Assembly: GCA_963836425.1 (NCBI GenBank)
Contig: CAWIJJ010000007.1
Location: 1 to 64,000 of the forward strand
From: CAWIJJ01 sp963836425
Lineage (GTDB): Bacteria; Acidobacteriota; Terriglobia; Bryobacterales; Bryobacteraceae
Direction of reading: 5' to 3'
DNA: 64,000 bases
The notes under the pieces are model-generated. The model made no database searches. It was not told the origin of the DNA and saw only the letters and a list, made by a program, of their open reading frames with translations. Shown here piece by piece: positions 1 to 8,114 of the stretch. Made by a program: the position numbers and the translations under genes. Each line of letters starts with the position of its first letter. The stretch's first letter is position 1.

Positions 1-2
1 TC

Positions 3-476
3 GCCTTCGCCGCCGATGTTTCCACCGACTACGACCACAAGGTGGATTTCAGCCGCTATCACACGTATTCCTGGATCGGAGTCAAAGCCGCCAATTCGCT
101 CTGGCAGGACCGCATCGCCGGCGCGATCGACAGCCAGTTGGCCGCCAGGGGATTCACCCGCGTGGCCTCCGGCGGAGACATCTCCGTGGCCGCTTTCGGG
201 CGCACCGACGAACGCGACACTCTGCAAACTTTCTACAATGGCTTCCCTGGTTGGGGATGGGGCGGCTGGGGCGCCGGCGGAACGGCAACCACCACCGTCA
301 TTCCGGAAACCGTCGGCAGTCTTACCGTCGACATGTTCGATTCATCCAACAAAAAACTGATCTGGCGAGGCGTCGCGTCAGGCACAGTTTCATCGAAACC
401 CGAGAAGAACGACAAGAAACTGGACGACGCGGCCGAGGAAATGTTCGAGCACTTCCCGCCCAACTCCAAGGGTTAG
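3..476 (+). CDS. DUF4136 family lipoprotein, 5' end cut off by the window
   Basis: The frame is open from base 3, so the annotated GTG at 42 is not the true start. The residues before it (DVSTDYDHK) belong to the conserved opening of DUF4136 proteins, which begin a few residues after a lipoprotein signal. DUF4136 members are small outer-membrane-associated lipoproteins of unknown function, common in Bacteroidota and Acidobacteriota. Seen here are the 'DFSRYHTYSW' start block, a Gly/Trp-rich middle at codons around 240-290, and a C-terminal 'KKLIWRGVASG' block typical of the family. The signal peptide lies off the left edge. The stop TAG (474-476) overlaps the stop of aspS on the other strand, so the two genes are tail to tail with no spacer. 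Confidence 0.8.
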   Translation, partial: AFAADVSTDYDHKVDFSRYHTYSWIGVKAANSLWQDRIAGAIDSQLAARGFTRVASGGDISVAAFGRTDERDTLQTFYNGFPGWGWGGWGAGGTATTTVIPETVGSLTVDMFDSSNKKLIWRGVASGTVSSKPEKNDKKLDDAAEEMFEHFPPNSKG

Positions 477-2250
477 GGCTTGCGGAAATTGATGCCGAGT
501 TCCTTGAGCTGGCGCTCGGGAACCGGCGCCGGCGCGTCGCACATCAGGTCGGTGCCGCGCGCCGTCTTCGGGAACGGAATCACGTCGCGGATGGAGGTCT
601 CGCCGGCCAGGATCATGACCAGCCGGTCCAAGCCCAGCGCGATGCCGCCGTGCGGCGGAGCGCCGTACTCGAGCGCCTTCCAGCAGGAAAAAGAAGCGGC
701 GGCGGGCCTCCTCGTCGCTCAAGCCCAGCGCGGCGAAAACCTTGGCCTGCACGTCGCGCCGGTGAATACGAATCGAGCCCGAGCCCAGTTCGGTGCCGTT
801 CAGCACCAGGTCGTAGGATTTGGCGCGGCAGCGCGCCGGGTCGGCGGTCAGCTTCTCGAGGTCCTCGTCGTGCACCGAAGTGAACGGATGGTGCGCGGCG
901 TTCCAGCGGTTCTCGTCCTCGTCCCACTCGAACATCGGGAAATCCACCACCCAGAGGAACTGGAAATTTTCGCGGGTCGAGCAGCTTGTGGCGGTCGTTG
1001 AATTTCTGCGCCAGGTGCAGGCGCAGTTGGCCGCAGGCCTGGATACACGGTCTCCTCGGGGCGCTGGCCTTTGGGCTCGCCCGCCCAGGTGGCCAGCACC
1101 AGGAGATCGTTTTCGCCCGCGGCGCAGCGCTCCCGGACCTTCGCCATCTGGTCCGGATAGTCGCGGTCCAGCCGCTTGGCATCGTCGTAGACGCGCAGTC
1201 CGCGCTCCTGGCCGAAGGCCTTCAATTCGTCGCGCTCCTTGCGGCTGGGCGCGCCGGTGTTGGGGATGTGGATGGCCACCAGCGGCAGCCCGGCGTTGGC
1301 CAGGTCGGGAAGCAGGTCCTCCACCGGCTGCATGGGGGGAATGCGGCGGTCGGGCTTGTCGCTGCCGTAGTGCCGCATGGCCTCGGCGTAGGTCAGGCGC
1401 GGGAACGGCGCGGCCACGCTGTAGCCGGCCACCTCGCAGACGCGCTGCACCAGCGGCTCGATCACTTCGAAGATGCGCTCCTGCTGCGGGAACGACATCT
1501 CCAGATCGATCTGCGTGAATTCGGGCTGCCGGTCGGCGCGCAGGTCTTCGTCGCGGAAGCAGCGCACGATCTGGAAATACTTCTCGTACCCGCCACCATC
1601 AGCAGTTGTTTGAAAATCTGCGGCGATTGCGGCAGCGCGTAGAAAGTGCCGGGCTGCACGCGGCTGGGCACCAGGTAGTCGCGCGCGCCTTCGGGCGTGG
1701 AGCGGGTCATGAACGGCGTTTCGATTTCGAGGAAGCCCTGGCCGTGAAGAAACTCGCGCACCGCGAACGCGATTTTCGAGCGCAGGATGATGTTGCGCTG
1801 CATGTGCGGGCGGCGCAGGTCCACGTAGCGGTACTTGAGGCGCACGTCCTCGGCCACGTCCACCTGGTCTTCCATGGGGAACGGCGGCGTGCGCGATTCG
1901 TTGAGGATCCAGATGTTGTTGGCCACCACTTCGATTTCGCCGGTGGGCAGCTTCGGATTGACGGCGGCGGGGCCGCGCAGCGCCACCTTGCCCTCGACCG
2001 CGATGACGTACTCGGGCCGCACCTCTTCGGCGCGGGCGTGCACGGCGGGATCCACGTCCTCATGGAAAACCACCTGGGTGATGCCTTCGCGGTCGCGCAG
2101 GTCGACGAAGATCACGCCGCCATGATCGCGGCGGCGGTGCACCCAGCCCATCAGCAGAACGGTCGCGCCTTCATCGGAGGCGCGCAGGGCGCCGCAGATA
2201 TGGGTGCGGCGAAGGTCGCCCAGAAAATCCAGTCGAACGGAGGTTTCCAT
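473..2250 (-). CDS. aspS: Aspartyl-tRNA synthetase, interrupted by four single-base frameshifts
   Basis: Charges tRNA-Asp (bacterial type, possibly non-discriminating). The N-terminal OB-fold anticodon domain reads cleanly from ATG 2250 (METSVRLDFLGDLRRTH, HRRRDHGGVIFVDLRDREG). Class II motifs follow: motif 2 'CFRDEDLRADRQPEFTQ', the bacterial GAD insert, 'FLWVVDFPMFEWDEDENRW', and motif 3 'GGIALGLDRLVMILAGE', ending 'QLKELGINFRKP'. The frame breaks at about 1588 (one base missing) and about 1045, 975 and 677 (one base extra each). Correcting all four gives 591 residues, a normal length, so these are probably sequence errors rather than decay of an essential gene. I chose 2250 over the in-frame 2280 because the latter would overlap hisS. 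The gene sits 11 nt downstream of hisS, forming a two-gene synthetase operon. Its stop is at 473-475. Confidence 0.88.
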
Positions 2251-2261
2251 ATTGAATATTA

Positions 2262-3506
2262 TCAGTTCCGGTTGTCGCAAAACTCTGCCGCGATCTCGTC
2301 CGGCGTCAGCTTCCGCTGTTCCCCGGTGGACATGTTCTTGAGCGTGTAGCGGCCCTCGGCGATTTCGTCGTCGCCCACGATCAGGGCGTAGCGCGCGCCC
2401 AGCTTATTGGCGAGTTCCATGGCGCGCTTGAGTTTCCCCTCGGCCATCTCCACGGCAACGCCGCGGCGGCGCAGTTCGCGGGCCAGGCCCGCCGCGTGGC
2501 GCAGCGCCGCCTCGCCCAGCGGCGCAATAAACAGATCCAGCGGAGCGGGCGCTTGTCCGCCTTCGACGCTCATCACCAGCCGGTCTTCGCCGATCGAGAA
2601 TCCGATTCCGGGCGAGTGCACCTTCGAGCCCAGCGATTCGGCCAGCCCGTCGTAGCGCCCGCCGCCCAACACGGAATTTTGCGCGCCCAGCGCCCCGTGC
2701 ACCACTTCGAACGTCGTGCGCATGTAGTAGTCGAGGCCGCGCACCATGCGCGGCCGCACTTCGAATTCGATGCCCGCATCGGTGAGGTACCGCTGCACAG
2801 CCTCGAAGTGGGCGCGGCAGGCATCGCAGAGGCAATCGATGATGTGGGGCAGCCGCTCGATGATGGGCTGGTCGGCTTCCACTTTGCAGTCGAGCACGCG
2901 CAGCGGGTTGGTCGTGGCCCGGCGCTGGCAGTCTCCGCACATCCACGGCGCCACCGGCTCCAGTTCCCGGCGCAGCCGTTCCACGTAGGCGGGCCGGCAG
3001 TTCTGGTCCCCCACCGAGTTGATGAGCAGTTGGAACCCCTGGAGGCCAACGCCTTTGAGGAGCTCCACCACCATTTCGATCACTTCCGCGTCCACCGCCG
3101 GCGACTCCGAGCCGATGGCCTCCGCGCCGATCTGGAAGAACTGCCGGTAGCGGCCCTTCTGCGGCCGCTCGCGGCGGAACATCGGACCCATGTAGTAGAG
3201 CTTCTGCACGCCCGGCCGCTGGTCCAGCCGGTGCTCGATGTAGGCGCGGATGACCGAGGCGGTGTTCTCGGGCCGCAGCGTGAGCGAGGTGTCGTCGCGG
3301 TCCGTGAAGGTGTACATCTCCTTGGTGACGATGTCGGTTTCTTCGCCCACGCCGCGGGCGAACAACTGCGTTTCCTCGAGAATGGGCGTACGGATTTCGT
3401 GGTAGTTGTAGGCGCGAAAAACCGCGCGCGCGGTGGCCTCCACCCGGTTCCAAACTTCGGTGGCTGGAGGCAGTAAATCCCTGGTTCCTTTGACGGCTTT
3501 AATCAA
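2262..3506 (-). CDS. hisS: Histidyl-tRNA synthetase
   Basis: Class II synthetase that charges tRNA-His. Starting at TTG 3506 the protein begins MIKAVKGTRDLLPP, which matches the normal HisRS N-terminus; a GTG at 3531-3533 would add nine residues (IAWFFPNT region) that have no family counterpart, but it cannot be excluded. Motif 2 (YYMGPMFRRERPQKGRYRQF) and the HisA histidine-binding region (VRGLDYYMRTTFEV) are present, plus motif 3 near GIGFSIGEDRLVMS. A Cys-rich stretch (MCGDC ... CLCDAC) sits in the insertion domain, as in many bacterial HisRS. The C-terminal anticodon domain is complete (KNMSTGEQRKLTPDEIA). Length is about 414 residues, standard for the family. It is upstream of aspS on the same strand. 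Confidence 0.95.
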   Translation of the reverse strand: MIKAVKGTRDLLPPATEVWNRVEATARAVFRAYNYHEIRTPILEETQLFARGVGEETDIVTKEMYTFTDRDDTSLTLRPENTASVIRAYIEHRLDQRPGVQKLYYMGPMFRRERPQKGRYRQFFQIGAEAIGSESPAVDAEVIEMVVELLKGVGLQGFQLLINSVGDQNCRPAYVERLRRELEPVAPWMCGDCQRRATTNPLRVLDCKVEADQPIIERLPHIIDCLCDACRAHFEAVQRYLTDAGIEFEVRPRMVRGLDYYMRTTFEVVHGALGAQNSVLGGGRYDGLAESLGSKVHSPGIGFSIGEDRLVMSVEGGQAPAPLDLFIAPLGEAALRHAAGLARELRRRGVAVEMAEGKLKRAMELANKLGARYALIVGDDEIAEGRYTLKNMSTGEQRKLTPDEIAAEFCDNRN

Positions 3507-3656
3507 GGTGTTTGGAAAGAACCATGCTATCACGCCAGGTTCGCGTTCACGCGTCCGCGAAATATTTCTAAGCCCTGCTCCGGCAGCCGCTTAGCGCCGC
3601 AAAACGGGGCTCCGGCCGCCGATTTTCGAGCGGCGTCTGCGATGCTCGAAACAGAG

Positions 3657-3742
3657 AGGCCGCCAACATTGGCGGCGGTGGCGGGACAACTCCTTTGTTT
3701 TGTGGAGCCGGTTCCCGCCAAACCGCCAATGATTGGCGGCCT
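3657..3742. repeat. Long nested inverted repeat (two palindromic arms)
   Basis: Two arms of 36-38 bp, GGCCGCCAA..ACTCC at about 3658-3693 and its imperfect reverse complement at about 3704-3741, flank a T/G-rich loop (TTTGTTTTGT). Each arm itself contains a short palindrome with CCGCCAA/TTGGCGG half-sites (3659-3676 and 3723-3739). The element ends about 20 bp before the ATG at 3761. It could be a REP-like or MITE-like element, a transcript hairpin, or an operator carrying two equivalent sites. There is no T-run typical of a simple terminator in the downstream direction. Confidence 0.75.
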
Positions 3743-3760
3743 TCGTGTTTTGGAGCATCC

Positions 3761-4399
3761 ATGGACGATTCTGAACTGACCACTCAACCCGGCGCCGGTG
3801 AAGCGCTGGACCTCGGCAAAATTCTCGGCCGCCGTGAAGCGCTGAGCGTTATCGCAGGGCGGTGTTCGGCCGCCGAAGCCGGCTGCATCCGGCAGATCCG
3901 CGAGACCCGGCAGTACACCTCGTTCGCATCCAGTTGGGACGAGTTCTGCACGTGCTACCTGCACATGAGCCGGTCGAACGCCGACCGCATCATCCGCCTG
4001 CTCGATGAATTCGGGCCGGCCTACTTCGAACTTTCGCAACTGACGCGGGTTTCGCCGGAAACCTATCGCGCCATCGCGCCCGCCGTCGGTGCGGACGGCC
4101 TCTCGTTTCAGGGCGAAACCATCGCCTTCACCGCCGGTAACGCGGAGAAGCTCTCGACGGCGCTAGTGGAGATGCGGCGCGTCCGGCCCGCGGCGGCCGG
4201 CGAACCGCGCGACACGCTCGCGGAAATCCACCACCGCTGGAACGCGCTCCGCGACGACCTGGCGAAACTCACCGGGGCCGAGGCGTTCGCCCGGCGCAGG
4301 CAGTTGATGAACCTGCTGCGCGCGATGAAGGCGAGCCTCCGCGAATTGGATGCGCAGATCGGTTTTCCGCCCCGGAGCGAACCTACAATGAGAGCATGA
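3761..4399 (+). CDS. Hypothetical protein with a possible N-terminal helix-turn-helix
   Basis: I do not recognise a named family. Starting at ATG 3761 (MDDSELTTQPGAGEALDLGK) the protein has 212 residues. An upstream in-frame extension would run into the hairpin and is unlikely to be coding. Residues about 45-80 (SFASSWDEFCTCYLHMSRS, then NADRIIRLLDEFG) resemble a small helical recognition unit of the kind seen in phage or plasmid-type DNA-binding proteins. The C-terminal half is a charged helical region (RWNALRDDLAKLTGAEAF). Its stop overlaps the next start as ATGA (4396-4399), so it is translationally coupled to the aldehyde dehydrogenase. The large hairpin just upstream makes autoregulation possible, but that is inference. 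Confidence 0.7.
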   Translation: MDDSELTTQPGAGEALDLGKILGRREALSVIAGRCSAAEAGCIRQIRETRQYTSFASSWDEFCTCYLHMSRSNADRIIRLLDEFGPAYFELSQLTRVSPETYRAIAPAVGADGLSFQGETIAFTAGNAEKLSTALVEMRRVRPAAAGEPRDTLAEIHHRWNALRDDLAKLTGAEAFARRRQLMNLLRAMKASLRELDAQIGFPPRSEPTMRA

Positions 4400-5757
4400 T
4401 CGCTTCCATCAATCCCGCGACGGGCGAGACCGCGGCCACTTACGACGAGCTCACCGGAGCGCAGTTGGAAGACCGGCTCGCCCGCGCCGAACGGGCGTAC
4501 CGAAGCTACCGCCGGACCAGCTTCGCCGAACGCGCGGGCTGGCTCCGGAAGGCGGCGGAGATCCTCGAAGCGGAGCGGGACGGCCTGGGGCGGATCATGA
4601 CGCTCGAAATGGGCAAGCCGGTCGGTGCGGCGCGCGCGGAGGCGGCGAAATGCGCCACCGCCTGCCGCTATTACGTGGAACACGGCGAGCGCCTGCTGGC
4701 GGATGAAGAGGTGGAGGCAGGGGCCGGGCGCAGCTTCATCCGCTACCAGCCGATCGGTCCGGTGCTGGCCGTGATGCCGTGGAATTTTCCGTTCTGGCAG
4801 GTGTTCCGCTTCGCCGCTCCGGCGCTGATGGCGGGCAACGTGGGGCTGCTCAAGCACGCCTCCAACGTGCCGCAGTGTGCGCTGGCTATCGAAGACGTGA
4901 TCCGGCGCGCCGGCTTTCCGGCGGACGTCTTTCAAACATTGCTGATCGGGTCCGGGCAGGTGGCGCGCGTGATCGGCGACGAACGCGTGAAGGCCGCCAC
5001 CCTGACGGGCAGCGAGCCGGCGGGCGCGCAGGTGGCGGCGCAGGCCGGAAAGCAGATCAAGAAGACGGTGCTGGAACTCGGAGGCAGCGACCCGTTCATC
5101 GTCATGCCGAGCGCCGACCTGGAGCGCGCGGCGGCGGTGGCCGTCGAAGCCCGCACCATCAACAACGGCCAGTCCTGCATCGCCGCCAAACGGTTCATCG
5201 TGGACGCGCGCGTGGCGGCGGATTTCGAAGCGCGCTTCGTGGCGGCCATGGAAGGCCTGCGCGTAGGCGATCCGCTCGACGAGCGCACGCAGGTGGGTCC
5301 GCTGGCGACCCCCGATATCCTGGAAGGGCTCGACGAGCAGGTGCGCCGCTCAGTGGAGATGGGCGCGCGCGTGCTGACCGGCGGCAAGCGGCTGGAGGGC
5401 AAGGGCAACTACTACGCCCCCACCGTGCTGGCCGATGTGCCGGAGAGCGCGCCCGCATACCGCGAAGAGTTGTTCGGGCCGGTAGCGGTGCTGCTGCGGG
5501 CGGACGGCATCGACCACGCCATTCGCCTGGCGAACGACACCGAATTCGGGCTGGGCGCGAGCGCCTGGACGCGGGACGACGCCGAGCAGCGGCGGTTCAT
5601 CGACGAGATCGAAGCGGGCATGGTTTTCGTCAACGGCATGGTGGCCTCGGACGCGCGCCTGCCGTTCGGCGGCGTGAAGCGCTCCGGTTACGGGCGCGAG
5701 CTGAGCGCCTGGGGCATCCGCGAATTCGTCAACGTGAAGACGGTGAAGATCGCCTGA
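4396..5757 (+). CDS. NAD(P)-dependent aldehyde dehydrogenase, succinate-semialdehyde type
   Basis: Oxidises an aldehyde to its carboxylate. At 453 residues it fits the short succinate-semialdehyde dehydrogenase subgroup (Sad/GabD2-like). It starts SINPATGE, then has 'IGPVLAVMPWNFPFWQ' with the oxyanion Asn at residue 130, the cofactor loop GSEPAG at about 205-210, the general-base Glu227 in VLELGG, and the catalytic Cys261 in NNGQSCIAAKR. The end 'GIREFVNVKTVKI' is normal. It is coupled to the upstream hypothetical gene by an ATGA overlap. No GABA transaminase lies nearby, so the true substrate is open. Confidence 0.9.
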   Translation: MIASINPATGETAATYDELTGAQLEDRLARAERAYRSYRRTSFAERAGWLRKAAEILEAERDGLGRIMTLEMGKPVGAARAEAAKCATACRYYVEHGERLLADEEVEAGAGRSFIRYQPIGPVLAVMPWNFPFWQVFRFAAPALMAGNVGLLKHASNVPQCALAIEDVIRRAGFPADVFQTLLIGSGQVARVIGDERVKAATLTGSEPAGAQVAAQAGKQIKKTVLELGGSDPFIVMPSADLERAAAVAVEARTINNGQSCIAAKRFIVDARVAADFEARFVAAMEGLRVGDPLDERTQVGPLATPDILEGLDEQVRRSVEMGARVLTGGKRLEGKGNYYAPTVLADVPESAPAYREELFGPVAVLLRADGIDHAIRLANDTEFGLGASAWTRDDAEQRRFIDEIEAGMVFVNGMVASDARLPFGGVKRSGYGRELSAWGIREFVNVKTVKIA

Positions 5758-5891
5758 AGGGCGGGAGGAATATTCCGCGCTGGCGCGGAACCCTTACACC
5801 GGCGGCGTAATATCGATCTGCGGCGTCGGGGAGGAGAAGAATCGTTTCAAACCGGCAGGAAGCCGAGGTGTCCAAGCCATTCTGATCCACC

Positions 5892-5910
5892 ATGTGGCGA
5901 TTCGCCATAT
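5892..5910. repeat. Short inverted repeat in a 250-bp gene-free gap
   Basis: ATGTGGCGA and TCGCCATAT flank a single T, pairing at 8 of 9 positions. It lies between the stops of the convergent aldehyde dehydrogenase and antitoxin genes. It might serve as a bidirectional terminator, although there is no flanking T-run. Nothing else is recognisable between 5758 and 6008. Confidence 0.35.
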
Positions 5911-6008
5911 AGAAGGATCCCGCCTGTCGACTTCCGAGTGGTGGCCGGTAAAGCGTGTCATTCGCTCGGAACGACCCAGGCTCCGGAGGCGCGATCCCTC
6001 AGCAAGTC

Positions 6009-6329
6009 TCAACCGCGGCGGGGACGGATTTCGAAGTTCACGCCCTCCTGCGCTTGAAGATGAGCGAGGACGCCAAACAAGTTCTTGGCGGAAGGGTTCC
6101 CATTGGGCCCAAACATACGCATGAGACTGTTGGCGGGGATGGATGTCGCCGCTTCCAACTGCCGAAAGCCGACGGTGGCGTTTATATAGTTGCGCAGAAT
6201 CGCCCGGCCCGTCTTCTCGTCGCCGGAGAGCATGACTTCTATTGCTTCACGAAGCAACGCCTTGCGGAACTTCGGTTCCTGCTGGGCGCGTTCGCGGATC
6301 GTTTCGCGAAAATCTTTGGTCAATGCCAT
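6009..6329 (-). CDS. HigA-like antitoxin (addiction-module antidote, COG3636 type)
   Basis: A 106-residue protein starting MALTKDFRETIRERAQQ. It matches the antidote family in the blocks FRKALLREAIEVMLSGD, ILRNYINATVGFRQLE and SLMRMFGPNGNPSAKNL, which form a helix-turn-helix of the Cro/CI type. These proteins neutralise a RelE/HigB-like RNA-cleaving toxin and repress their own operon. The ATG at 6329 follows the toxin stop by 11 nt. The partner toxin is internally deleted, so this appears to be an orphan antitoxin kept intact. Confidence 0.88.
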   Translation of the reverse strand: MALTKDFRETIRERAQQEPKFRKALLREAIEVMLSGDEKTGRAILRNYINATVGFRQLEAATSIPANSLMRMFGPNGNPSAKNLFGVLAHLQAQEGVNFEIRPRRG

Positions 6330-6340
6330 GGTGTTCTTCC

Positions 6341-6549
6341 CTAGGTCTTGCTGTTCCGGTAGTCTTCCCAATTCGCCTTTGCCTGCCGGATGTCTTGTTG
6401 TTGGCGCTTCTTCGTGCCACCCGCGAGCAGAATATGAGCGGGTCAAGCGCCGTCGCTACTTTCGCCGCAGCATGAACGTTGAGTGCGCGCAGCCATTTCG
6501 TGAAGGGGCTTCGTCCAGCGGAATCGATGTATTCCCGAACGTCGAGCAC
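6341..6549 (-). pseudogene. HigB/RelE-like toxin with an internal deletion
   Basis: Two pieces of one toxin can be read in different frames. The start (GTG 6549) gives MLDVREYIDSAGRSPFTKWL and then LNVHAAAKVATAL, the usual N-terminus of the killer-protein family paired with COG3636 antitoxins. After a junction near 6436-6442 another frame gives LLAGGTKKRQQQDIRQAKA and NWEDYRNSKT, the usual C-terminus, ending at TAG 6341-6343. About 90-105 bp of the middle, which carries the catalytic basic residues, is missing and the frame is lost. The locus is 209 nt against about 300 nt for an intact toxin. A toxin-killing deletion is a natural decay route for such modules. Confidence 0.82.
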
Positions 6550-6684
6550 AATTCAATGATAACATATACGTTAGCATCGGCCAGCCAGCGGGAACGTCCC
6601 AGAAGGTTCTCCGCAGGCCCGGCATTGCGCTTCTCGCCCCGGGCCGCGCGGCGGCGTGTGGCGATATCGGGACGCGCGCCACGA

Positions 6685-6690
6685 TATAAT
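6685..6690 (+). promoter_or_regulatory. Candidate -10 element for xdhC, very close to its ATG
   Basis: A perfect TATAAT ends 9 nt before the ATG at 6700, so transcription starting 6-7 nt downstream would give a leaderless or near-leaderless mRNA. No Shine-Dalgarno is visible before the ATG. The -35 region has no good TTGACA match. A GTGGCG/CGCCAC inverted repeat lies just upstream, at about 6658-6682. Confidence 0.4.
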
Positions 6691-6699
6691 CGCATCGTA

Positions 6700-7539
6700 A
6701 TGGATGTTTACTCGGAACTGGTGCGGCTGCGCAACACCGGCCAGAAGTGTGCTCTAGCCACGATCGTGCAGGTGCGCGGTTCCATCCCGAGCTACGAGAG
6801 TGCCAAGATCCTGGTGCGCGAAGACGGGTCGATGATCGGCACCATCGGGGGCGGGTGCGTGGAGGCGGAGGTGTGGGAGGCGGCGCGCGAGGTGATCGCC
6901 ACCGAAAAGCCGCGCCACCTGACCTTCAACCTGGGGCAGGATGCCGCGTACGATAACGGGCTGATCTGCGGAGGGCAACTGGACGTGTTCGTGGAGCCGG
7001 TGATGCCCGTGCCGCACGCCTATATTTTCGGCGCCGGGCATATTTCCAAGAGCCTGTCGAAAGTGGCCACGCTGGCCGGATTCGCCAGCGTAGTGGTGGA
7101 CGACCGCGAGACGTTCGCCAGCCGCGAGCGTTTTCCGGAGGCGGCCGCGGTGCATGCCGCCGAGTACGAGGAGATTTTTCCCAAACTCGAGATCAACGCT
7201 ACCGGCTACATCATTATTGTGACGCGCGGCCATCGCGACGATATGCGGGTGCTGAAGCTGGCGGTGGCGACGCCGGCGCGGTACATCGCCATGATCGGGA
7301 GCAAGCGGAAAGTGATCAACGTCATCCGCGAACTCGAGAAAGAGGGAATCCCGCGCAGCGCCTTCGAGCGGGTGTTCGCACCCATGGGCCTGGATATCGG
7401 CGCCATCTCCCCGGAAGAGATCGCCATCGCGGTAACGGCGGAGATGATCGCGGTGCGGCGCAACGCCGGTTCCAACTGGCGTTCGCTTTCGATGTCCATC
7501 CTTGCCGGCGAATCGCCGCGGGCCGTGCTCGAAAAGTGA
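6700..7539 (+). CDS. xdhC: XdhC family protein (molybdenum cofactor insertion/maturation)
   Basis: XdhC-type proteins bind molybdenum cofactor and help insert it, usually sulfurated, into xanthine dehydrogenase-family enzymes. The 279-residue protein has the N-terminal XdhC block (CALATIVQVRGSIP and the GTIGGGCVEAEVWEAA Cys motif) and a C-terminal Rossmann-like domain beginning YIFGAGHISKSLSKVA. The ATG at 6700 was chosen because it gives the standard MDVYSELVRLRNTG start; the frame is open far upstream but that part is not family-like and crosses the toxin-antitoxin locus. Its stop overlaps the next gene (GTGA, 7536-7539). No molybdenum hydroxylase genes are in the window, so the client enzyme is encoded elsewhere. 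Confidence 0.9.
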   Translation: MDVYSELVRLRNTGQKCALATIVQVRGSIPSYESAKILVREDGSMIGTIGGGCVEAEVWEAAREVIATEKPRHLTFNLGQDAAYDNGLICGGQLDVFVEPVMPVPHAYIFGAGHISKSLSKVATLAGFASVVVDDRETFASRERFPEAAAVHAAEYEEIFPKLEINATGYIIIVTRGHRDDMRVLKLAVATPARYIAMIGSKRKVINVIRELEKEGIPRSAFERVFAPMGLDIGAISPEEIAIAVTAEMIAVRRNAGSNWRSLSMSILAGESPRAVLEK

Positions 7540-8114
7540 GCTGCGCCGGGCTCATTCTGGCGGCCGGCGAGTCGCGGCGCATGGGGACCCCCAAGGCGCT
7601 GCTTGCGTATCGGAACGAAACGTTCCTGGACCGGCTGGTGCGGCTGTTGCGGGTGCGCTGCTCGCCGGTGATCGTGGTGCTGGGGCATGAGGCGGCGGAG
7701 ATTCGGGGTCGCACGGCCGAGGCGGCGGAGTTTGTGGTGAACGCAGACTATCGAACCGGGCAGACCGGGTCGATGCAGTGCGGCCTGCGCGCGGTGCCCG
7801 CGGCGGCGGAAGGGGTGCTGTTCACGCTGGTGGACCATCCGGCGGTAATGCCCGCGACGGTGGACCGGCTGCTCGACGGCGATGCGAACGTGCTGCTGCG
7901 CGTGCCGCGATACCAGGGCAAGCGCGGGCATCCGGTGTGGTTCGGTTCGCGGCTGATTCCGGAGTTTCTGGCGCTTCCCGAAGACGGCGCGGCGCGGGAC
8001 GTGGTGCACCGGCACGCGGCGGAAACGGAATTCGTGGATTTGGACGATCCCGGGATTGTGGCGGACATCGATGACCCGGAAGCTTACCGGACGCTGACCG
8101 GAGAGCGGGCATGA
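7536..8114 (+). CDS. mocA: MocA/MobA-like molybdopterin nucleotidyltransferase
   Basis: Probably transfers CMP to molybdopterin to make the MCD cofactor used by xanthine dehydrogenase-type enzymes. The glycosyltransferase-A-like nucleotide-binding signature LILAAGESRRMGTPKALL opens the protein, with 'VLFTLVDHPAVMP' (the metal-binding Asp region) and 'RGHPVWFGSRL' further on. Length is 192 residues, usual for MocA. GTG is the only start consistent with the signature position, and it overlaps the xdhC stop by 4 nt. Pairing with xdhC supports a CTP-using MocA rather than a GTP-using MobA, though the sequence alone does not settle that. Confidence 0.87.
   Translation: MSCAGLILAAGESRRMGTPKALLAYRNETFLDRLVRLLRVRCSPVIVVLGHEAAEIRGRTAEAAEFVVNADYRTGQTGSMQCGLRAVPAAAEGVLFTLVDHPAVMPATVDRLLDGDANVLLRVPRYQGKRGHPVWFGSRLIPEFLALPEDGAARDVVHRHAAETEFVDLDDPGIVADIDDPEAYRTLTGERA

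Noticed and set aside
6190..6699. Upstream extension of the xdhC frame
   Set aside because: This part crosses the antisense toxin-antitoxin remnant and is not XdhC-like; the ATG at 6700 gives a normal N-terminus.
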